DNA of 64,000 nt from Corbicula japonica (Eukaryota > Mollusca > Bivalvia > Venerida > Cyrenidae). Below the pieces are notes generated by a model, which had not been told where the DNA came from, searched no databases, and saw only the letters and a list, made by a program, of their open reading frames with translations. A program made the position numbers and the translations under genes. This document shows positions 57,062-64,000 of this stretch, piece by piece; position 1 is the stretch's first letter, and every line of letters begins with the position of its first letter. The stretch is taken from positions 1-64,000 of the forward strand of contig JAZAYU010001105.1 of assembly GCA_038501625.1 (NCBI GenBank). Direction: 5' to 3'.

Positions 57062-57550
57062 CATAGAAGCTCGATTTGTTTCTTTTATCCCTGTCATCGT
57101 GTTCTTGCTGATTTGACTCCAAGTGCACTGGTCTCGGTAAGATCATTGAGTACCCGCCCTTTAGTTTTGCAATGTTGCTATAAGCTTTTTTATGTTTTAT
57201 ATATTTGTGTGCTTTTGCAGGCAACATTGCTGAGCTAATAGGTGGGTTGGAGTTATTACACCAAGACAACTTGTACTTGTGTGTGATATGAGAACATGAT
57301 GGAGCAGGTGTGAGGTTGGTGCACCCTAGAACCTGTTTTAAACACCCATTGGCAAATTGTTAACAATTTGACACTGACCGTTCCGAGGCGGTAACCTCAG
57401 GAGTTCTTTTTTCGTTAATTGTTTGTGGTGTTTTATTCGAACTTGACATACTTATAAACACATGTTCTCTTTTCCTCCCCTTTTCCGTTCGGTGGGAAGG
57501 CTGTGTTTTGTGAGTGTGGCGATTCCTGATATGCATATTTCACTTTTTTT
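57062..57550 (+). mobile_element. Reverse-transcriptase retroelement, 3' end
   Basis: SICFFYPCHRV and SALVSVRSLSTRP in the plus-strand frame 57041-57238 correspond to the minus-strand copy near 2000-2190. It is followed by the 3' noncoding end with GTGGCGATTCCTGATATGC, which is also at 4480-4510 and 14640. Confidence 0.7.
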
Positions 57551-57554
57551 TAAA

Positions 57555-57790
57555 ATAGTTCGAATAGTTATAAGATGGACGGTTTAAATAACCCAGCCAG
57601 TACAGATCTGATGTGATATAATCACTCCTAGGATATGCTTCCTGCTTGTTAAATTTTGAAGTATACAGGATTTTTTTTTTCTCAAAACCCAATGTCAAAA
57701 TTCTATTTTGCTCAGTTCCCCCTAATGTTTTATCGTTTATGGAAAATCCATTATTAAATCTAGATGCCACGGAACAGTAGCTCCTGTATA
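57555..57790 (-). mobile_element. R1 fragment
   Basis: AATCACTCCTAGGATATGC and ATTCTATTTTGCTCAGTTCC match reverse R1. It directly follows the retroelement 3' end. Confidence 0.6.
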
Positions 57791-57799
57791 CAGTACTGT

Positions 57800-58130
57800 A
57801 AACGTTTAAGGTTACAAACGAAACGCACGATACACGATATACGAACGCATGATACACGATAGACGGACGCACGATACGCGATAGACGGACGCACTATACA
57901 CGATAGACGCACGATACACGATACTGACGATTCGTATAATTGAAAATGCTATCAAAATATAAGATGCATGGTTGAAATTAAATCATATAAATTTGCATAT
58001 GCGAGAAACTAATTACTGTTCTACGATAAAGTTAAAGACGCATGATGCACGATACACGAATTACTGACGCACGATACACTTAAGACGAATGTACGATACA
58101 CGTTAGACGGACGCACGATAGACGCAAATT
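57800..58130 (+). repeat. Short tandem repeat (ACGATACACGATAGACGGAC)
   Basis: About a dozen variants of ACGATAGACGGACGC and GATACACGATA, in two blocks (57820-57930 and 58030-58130) separated by AT-rich sequence. Confidence 0.8.
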
Positions 58131-58309
58131 TTGTAAACTAAAGAGGCTGTTTATTGTTTGTGGATTTTCATGATGTTGTCATTTTTCTTATATAACCTTA
58201 TTGTGATCTTGTAATTTAAACTGCATTTTGTGTAGCTTTTTTTAAACTTAACGTAATGGCAATAAACTCAATATTTACAGTGCTAAAAATGCAGTATGGT
58301 GAAACATTA

Positions 58310-59180
58310 ATAAAGATGAAAAAAACTACCGAACACGATAAATATGATTATATTGCAGACTCGGTTTGATTGAGCCTGTTCATGGACTGTAATGGAAATG
58401 CATATTTCTGCCCAAGCTGCCTAGCCCTGGCTTGAGCGCAAATCAATATTTACACAAATCAACAGTAATAATTTGATCCATCCCAAATGATGATATGCAT
58501 ATGGCGATGAACATGGAACCTTTAATGCGGTATTTTCAAATTAATACCATTCGATGTTAATGGGCATATGGTCACTAGATAAAATTGGGTTTGCCTTTAA
58601 CGAGAAAACAATAGGTGGAACAAAATACAATTTTGACAGAGGATCTGAGAATATAAATCCTGCATATCACAGAAAACGCCAAAGGCAAAATTTAAAAAAA
58701 AAGCAGGGGTATGTCCTTGGGGTATTTGAAAAATATCCAAATCTATATTGGCTGGGATATGGAAACCACCCAACTATTAAATGGCCTAAATATTTTAACA
58801 AAAGCAATTTTAGAAATACTAACATAAGTATCCTGCTGAACGACCGCTCAAAGGCTGTAACCGATAACAGCACTGATTGAATGTACGGGGAGACTTTTTA
58901 CAGCCGCCACACGGCACAAAAAAGCTATTGAGATATTGAGATAGATAAAAAGGGAACTTTGAAAGCCACCGAACACGACAAATATAAAAATATTGCAGGC
59001 TCAGTTTGATTGAGCCTGTTCATGGACAGTAATGGAAATGCATTTTACTGCCCACGCCGCCAAGTCCATGGTTATCGCAACTAAATATTTACACCAATAA
59101 ACAGTAATATTTTGATCCATCCCAAACGATAGTATGCATATGGCGGTGCACATGGAACCTGCGGTATTGAGGTTTACATT
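58310..59180 (+). repeat. R1 in tandem, about 1.4 units
   Basis: ACCGAACACGA recurs at 58338 and 58966, giving a period of about 626 bp. This is the least interrupted R1 in the window and serves as the reference for the other copies. The 108-codon frame 58554-58880 lies wholly inside R1. Confidence 0.8.
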
Positions 59181-59199
59181 ATTATCTTTAAATGCAATA

Positions 59200-59385
59200 T
59201 GGTGACAACTTGAAATCTTGCGAACAATGATGTTCACATTAACATTAACCCAAGCTTGGCTCGGCTCTGTTATATCAATGCGGTACGAAGCATAATTACA
59301 TGCAATGTAAGATAACTTGAACACACCAAACAAGATTAGTTTCTGTTGCTCTTGGGTATCTGGTGACACACCACAGTATCTGTCT
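59200..59385 (-). CDS. Unassigned open frame, possible exon
   Basis: The minus strand reads SPDTQEQQKLILFGVFKLSY, then ITEPSQAWVNVNVNIIVRK, of protein-like composition and not matching any R1 copy. No clear splice sites or domain. The 3' part of the longer frame (59001-59200) is R1. Confidence 0.25.
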
Positions 59386-59610
59386 GGACAACTTTTCTAG
59401 TATGTTTTTTTAATAACATTTTAGCTCACTTTTCGGAAACCTAATCGAAATTGTGACTGTTAATGTGACATGTGAACACGGAAATGCGTTTTTTTCGTCG
59501 TTAAGCATACACTTGTTAGATTGACAATTCCGAAATTAGGTAAACCATCTTGTAGTAGCAAAATTATTTTGTCAAAGATTTACAATGCGACAACAATTTA
59601 TACTACGCTG

Positions 59611-59753
59611 AAGGTTATAAAGCCGAGATTGGAAACCAGTCTCAAATCTTAAGGATCTGATTGGCTGAAATGGCGACTGGCCGCCATTTCAGCCAACCAG
59701 ATGCTTGAGATTAGAGACTGGTTTGCTTGCTCAGTTTTATAACCTTAGGCACT
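59611..59753. repeat. Palindromic MITE family P1
   Basis: Nearly complete palindrome: GGAAACCAGTCTCAAATCTT, centre GCGACTGGCCGCC, facing arm ending TTTTATAACC. Confidence 0.85.
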
Positions 59754-60139
59754 GATCTTTTTCTTGGCGAGTTGTTTATGATGCTTTTCTGCTTGCATGT
59801 GTACATATTGAATGCTTTCTTTTCCGGTTGTCACGTTTCCTGATATAATAAAGTAACACATTATGTGCAACAACAGTTAAACGACGAATTGTTTTTGAAA
59901 TTGCACATCATTTACGAATATTTGTATCTCGACGAACTACTAGCAATGGAGTCTTCATGAATTTCATGAGTCTTACAATTTATAAAAACTATATTTTACA
60001 GTTCTCCAAGGTTCAAAAAAGTAATAAGTGAAATAAATTTCCAATACAATACTTTATTATATATCAAGTGCATAATATACCTAGTAGAATAAAGAGTAGA
60101 ATCGGTCACTAGGTTTGATCCCGGTAGCAAATGTTTGTT

Positions 60140-60230
60140 CAAGATTTATAAAAATTATACGGCTTCAACAATACTGTTTCTTACCCTTAACAGTGAATGG
60201 GAGATATAGCATACAGACATTCAATCGTCT
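60140..60230 (-). mobile_element. Possible LINE 3' tail
   Basis: CAACAATACTGTTTCTTACCC followed by TTAACAGTGAATGGGAGAT resembles 41775-41810 with several mismatches. Confidence 0.35.
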
Positions 60231-60909
60231 ACAGTATACAAAACAAACAAACAAACAAAAAGAGAAAAATACCCACAAGCATATATACAGTAACACGAAG
60301 CGAGATTATTTGAGATAAGGGGTATACGCAATGAATAAATAAGAAAAATTTGGTATAAAAATACACTTTGGTTCTGGAATACATTTGATACTATTTACAA
60401 GAAAGTAATCAGCACCTCCTGAAGAAGATATTAGCATTTGTACATATTATCAAGTTAACATTAAATATACTCATTTTACCGCGAATATACACATGACACG
60501 TACCATACCAAACACTATCATATAAATTACAACAGAAAAAATATTGTGTCATCTTCCTTGTCATATACGGGTAGAGTATACTGAAAAATGTATTGATTGC
60601 TAAGAGATCGGTTGAATTTTTTGACGAAGGAAATGCGGCTAATTCTTTTTAACTTGTTTCATGGTGGACTGCTCCCTTCTAGACTGTAAAGGTTTGATTT
60701 ATAAGACGTGGAAAGTGCCTTCTTACACGACGAAATTCTAACGCGACTTTTAATGTCTCATATTTCACGGATTGACACTGGATTCTCTGGAACCTTGATG
60801 ATCTCCGGTATTCACTTGTCATAGACCAACAGTTTAAAGAAACCAGAAGTTATTTAAAGACGTTTGGGCAGGTTCTTAAATAATAAATTGTCCCTGAAAT
60901 ACCAGTACC

Positions 60910-61011
60910 CAAGGTTTTAAAGCTGAGATTGGAAACCAGTCTCAAATCTCCATTCAGACGCTTGAGATTTGAGACTGGTTTCCAATCTCAGCTTTTTAAC
61001 CATAAGCCCAG
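60910..61011. repeat. Palindromic MITE family P1, short form
   Basis: Only the outer arms are present, GCTGAGATTGGAAACCAGTC with its complement, meeting near CATTCAGACGC; the inner GGCTGAAATGG block is missing. Confidence 0.8.
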
Positions 61012-61196
61012 TTTTCTGAATAAAATGGCTAAATACGAATAGTCATAGCCGCTCTATAGGCTAGTTGAGATAAAACCAACATTTTGGCGAATTTATAGCT
61101 TAATCGGAAACAAATCTTCTTAATTAATATGTTATAACATTTTGAAACCAAAGAACCGAAGAATTCCAGTTAAGAGTACGTTGCTTCTTTAAGTGT

Positions 61197-61337
61197 TTAT
61201 AAACACTTCATATTTATGTATTCCTCGTTAACAGAACTTTCTTTAGCATCTCCCTCGTCCGATGTTTTATCCGGCAGGTGGTCTCCAGCATCAAGTCTTT
61301 CTAGGTGAAGTTGTTCGTATAAAATGTGTTGACTATC
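61197..61337 (-). CDS. Receptor-like protein, last exon of cytoplasmic tail
   Basis: Encodes 46 residues and a TAA: DSQHILYEQLHLERLDAGDH, an acidic stretch, then SVNEEYINMKCL. It follows a pyrimidine-plus-A acceptor (TTTTTTTTTTAAG) in phase 0. YEQL is the second tyrosine of an ITAM-like pair begun in the previous exon. YINM fits the YxxM site bound by PI3-kinase p85 SH2 domains. These motifs suggest the tail of a membrane signalling receptor; no membrane or outer domain is in the window. Confidence 0.75.
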   Translation of the reverse strand, partial: DSQHILYEQLHLERLDAGDHLPDKTSDEGDAKESSVNEEYINMKCL

Positions 61338-62096
61338 CTTAAAAAAAAAACAAGAATAAATGTTTTCAGTTAAAACTGAATGGATTCATTTATTCCAAGT
61401 TGATTCTTCTTCCAAGATACTTATGATAAAAAATAACTTGCCGTTAAGAAACATCGGTAATGTGTAGCAAACTTTAAAATGTGCATCTTTTAATGACCGG
61501 AAAATGAAAATTGTCGTCCACAGATAAGAAAGAAAAACTTCACTTCTGTTTAATATATTAAATAAAGAGGGGTCATTTTGGCTTGCTTACACGTATACGC
61601 AAATGAAAGACCGATAACTTTTCGGCAGTCGAGTTCCTATAGACATGTTATTTAACAGAGTTTGCTTTTTATATGGTTTCAATTAATGTTTGCTCAGGAG
61701 TAGGAATAATTGTAGAATGCTATTCTTTCCAATAAAATGCTAATTTCCCATGTGCAAGAACCAGGACGCCATTTTCTATAACTAGAATTTTAACTGAATT
61801 CGTCTAGTCAAACTATAACATTGTTATAACAAGGTTCTAATTTGCACTTATTACTCACTATGTACTAACAAGTTCAAGCTGTCTCGGTGAACCTGCTCCA
61901 GCTCACCCAAAAACTCAATAATGTTGCATGCGAATGCACACTAACATATCAAACACAAGACGCTTATGACATTGACCAGCATAATAAAAAATATATCTAC
62001 TAGATCATGCCAAATCAATGTCAGACCAAATACCAATAATCGACAACTTTTAAATGATAATTAATACAATAACGTTTTTACAAGGCAAGTATATAC

Positions 62097-62208
62097 CTGA
62101 GATTGCGGTGCAGTAAGGCTTTGGTACACGCTTTGGTCTATACTCGGGCCCGCTCTGTTATCATTGGAAGCATCTTGATTCGACTGAAGATTTCGGCTAT
62201 TGTCTTCA
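62097..62208 (-). CDS. Receptor-like protein, tail exon with first tyrosine motif
   Basis: A 112-nt exon, 1 nt in, 0 out, reading EDNSRNLQSNQDASNDNRAG, then PSIDQSVYQSLTAPQSQ before the donor CAG|GTATAT. Polar and low in hydrophobics, as expected for a cytoplasmic tail. YQSL here and YEQL in the next exon are separated by 12 residues. Phase fits both neighbours. Confidence 0.75.
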
Positions 62209-62633
62209 CTAATATGAAATAAAAGTATCTAAGTTTACAACATAACTTAAGAAGGGAGGTGTACATCTTTGATTTTATACGAACGGGTTGTTGCAATTCT
62301 AAACGTGCGATAAAAATTTACAAGTTGCCCCGGTGAAATACATCGCTCTTAGCACAAACTGCGCCCCTTGTTGCTAATTTGGTTATTACTCAAGAGACTA
62401 AATGTTATCTCGTTCTACTGAATATCAAAATGACAAGCCTTTAAAAACACCATGTTCTTTGTCCATTTATTTGTTTCATCTCTAGGTAAGATTGGCTAAT
62501 TACAACAATTCTGGAACGCAAAACTTATTATGTCTTATGTCATACTTTCAAACTTTATTTAAACTCAATTGGGGTAAATAAATGTTTATAAAATTAAAAC
62601 TGTAAATTTAAAATAATGAGCTTATTTACTTAC

Positions 62634-62664
62634 CGCATTTCGGCGTTTTCTGGTGATTTATCAC
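62634..62664 (-). CDS. Receptor-like protein, 31-nt tail microexon
   Basis: Encodes DKSPENAEMR (the R codon split as CG|T) between CTTTTAG and G|GTAAGT. Both junction phases fit. Upstream exons with the membrane segment were not found before the window end. Confidence 0.65.
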
Positions 62665-62938
62665 CTAAAAGTATGAACAAAACCGCAAAAATAATCTCAT
62701 TATAGTCATACTTGGTACAAACATTTACGATACAAGATTATTGACATATTAAGTTGACAATTGAAGAGAAATAAAAACGAAGTTGTGATCAGTGAGCAGG
62801 TGTTATAGTAAACTGCGGTTGTTCTATTTTCTTAAGTTGTAAGTTGGAAAACTTTAAAGCGTTTCACCTACGCTGCAATTTAATTTAGCTACGAATTTCC
62901 AGGAGAGTATTCCTAATTACAACAATAAGGAGACACTA

Positions 62939-63690
62939 CGAGGGTTGTTCAAAATTAAATAGGACTGCGAGTCATGCTTCTTCATATTTAATTAAATCTG
63001 AAATATTTTCATATGTACGGCACTCGTGAAATGTTGTCTACAAGTCGAGCATGATTTTATTACATAATTTTGCTAAACCCATGTTTCCTACGTTATTTAA
63101 TAACCATGGTAACGCGCACCCGGCGCAGCGCGTAAAAAGTAATTGAAGATTAGATTTACTTCTAGTTTTTTTCATAATTCGGCGTCCGTGTTTTCTGATA
63201 TTCCGCCAACCTGTTTCGTTATATTCAGGTGGCTTAGTCTCCAAATTTGATGTCATTTGGACATTTTCTTGCTAAATAAATACGATTTGAAGAGCAGTAG
63301 TCATAGCGTTTAATGTAGAATTTTGACGTCCATTTAAAAGATAAAAATTTGCGCGATCGTTTAAATTTGTCAACATATGGGCGATATTTGTTCAGCTTCA
63401 TATGAGAATGTATGATTTATGAAGGGCAATGAATCGGCGAGCAGGTCAGGCGTTTTCAGCTGGCACAGGCGATTCAAAGATGGCAAAGACGAGATCACAT
63501 ACAGAAAAGGCCAATAAGAAAGCGGGATATTGAAGGAACGTTAGTGACGTTAGATGCATAAGAGCTACAGAAGGATCGCTGGTATACAGGTCGCGAGCTG
63601 TACCGTATGTTTATTGTTACCATCGGGTCAATTTTTTCGATTCTTAACAAAGAATTGAATATGAGAAGGATTTTTATACTATTTTATTGT
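62939..63690 (+). mobile_element. Mariner-like transposon, degraded
   Basis: It begins after a TA (62937-62938) with CGAGGGTTGTTCAAAATTAA, a mariner-type end. On the plus strand, fragments of an N-terminal transposase region follow: NVEF near 63313, VFSWHRRFKDGKDEIT near 63450-63500, IEGTLVTLD near 63530, then RWYTGRELY and IGSIFSILNKELNMRRI up to about 63675. They lie in different frames and with stops. These are the helix-turn-helix segments; the DDD/E catalytic part and the other inverted repeat are not seen. The minus-strand frame 63038-63256 is not proposed as a gene. Confidence 0.7.
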
Positions 63691-63934
63691 GTTTACACAG
63701 ATCTATGAGTATTTCAAAAAGTTAATGACCTAAGGATACGCAGTAATTATTAGAGGTATTTTCCCCGATTTTGTTTCATAAATGCTAGCCTGTGTTAAGT
63801 AGAAAGGAATATTTTTCGATAAATGAATAATTATTTATATTTCGCTGTACATGTTCATATCATTTTTAGATCAGATGATGGTGTTTGGCATTAAAACGAA
63901 ACACTTATTTCATTTGCATACTTACATTATAGGT

Positions 63935-64000
63935 CCGTGCCCGTTGGTGCAGAGATCGTGATCAAAGATCACAATTAAGAGCGAAGAACGTTCGACTCCC
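63935..64000 (+). other. Possible tRNA-like sequence cut by the window end
   Basis: GTTGGTGCAGAGATCGTGATC and, about 30 bases on, GTTCGACTCCC. The latter is a good pol III B box / T-arm; the A box is weak. The acceptor stem 3' half lies outside the window. It could be a tRNA pseudogene or the head of a SINE. Confidence 0.35.

Noticed and set aside
58554..58880. 108-codon frame inside R1
   Set aside because: The frame is not conserved in the other R1 copies, which have indels and stops at the same place.

Overview
The window reads as eukaryotic, AT-rich, intron-containing DNA from a marine bivalve mollusc or a close relative. Three things point there: repeat families I associate with bivalve genomes (a Helitron-like element with ~167-bp core repeats, and a reverse-transcriptase family), split genes with GT-AG introns, and a very high density of inverted-repeat transposons. 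There are no bacterial operons. Every family name below comes from memory of the families; no search was run.

Layout. (1) 1-14.9 kb is a nest of transposons. One decayed reverse-transcriptase retroelement on the minus strand (about 13.2 kb down to 2.0 kb) is split twice. A 3.66-kb inverted-repeat element (2471-6133, 5-bp target duplication) sits in its C-terminal part. A ~0.63-kb repeat unit called R1 here (6886-12587) sits in its middle; R1 is split by a Helitron-like tandem-repeat element (7284-12350), and that is split by a 3.3-kb inverted-repeat element (8334-11633, 4-bp duplication). (2) 15-30 kb holds a minus-strand SLC17-family transporter gene, most like SLC17A9. Seven exons from transmembrane segment 5 to the stop are joined here, and two to three alternative versions of the exon before them are present. 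Its introns are full of two palindromic MITE families, a 2.19-kb element ending in CACAGTG with a 5-bp duplication (Transib/RAG-like ends), and an element built on GTCCATGGAC palindromes. One exon carries a frameshift and the N-terminal exons were not found. (3) 36.86-48.22 kb is one 11.4-kb element with a 6-bp duplication and ends made of repeated AGGTGCACCT palindromes. It interrupts another R1 unit and carries its own passengers. (4) 48.6-50.1 kb is tandem R1. (5) 50.56-51.11 kb holds an Ig-like domain exon and a signal-peptide-like exon, minus strand. (6) 51.75-55.71 kb is a 4-kb element that is almost entirely an inverted and duplicated array of an ATTTCACG-type short repeat. (7) 56.17-56.81 kb is a 16-copy, 40-bp minisatellite. 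(8) 57-60 kb is more retroelement 3' end and tandem R1. (9) 61.2-62.66 kb holds the last three exons of a receptor-like gene whose tail has an ITAM-like tyrosine pair and a YINM motif. (10) 62.94-63.7 kb is a mariner remnant.

The host genes are one transporter and two immune-receptor-like fragments, all on the minus strand. Most open reading frames over 60 codons are chance frames in repeats. The strongest candidates for something undescribed are the palindrome-armoured transposon ends (36.9/48.2 kb and 27.0/28.3 kb), the CACAGTG-ended element, the folded 4-kb array, and the duplicated SLC17 exon with a transposon end 8 bp from its splice acceptor.
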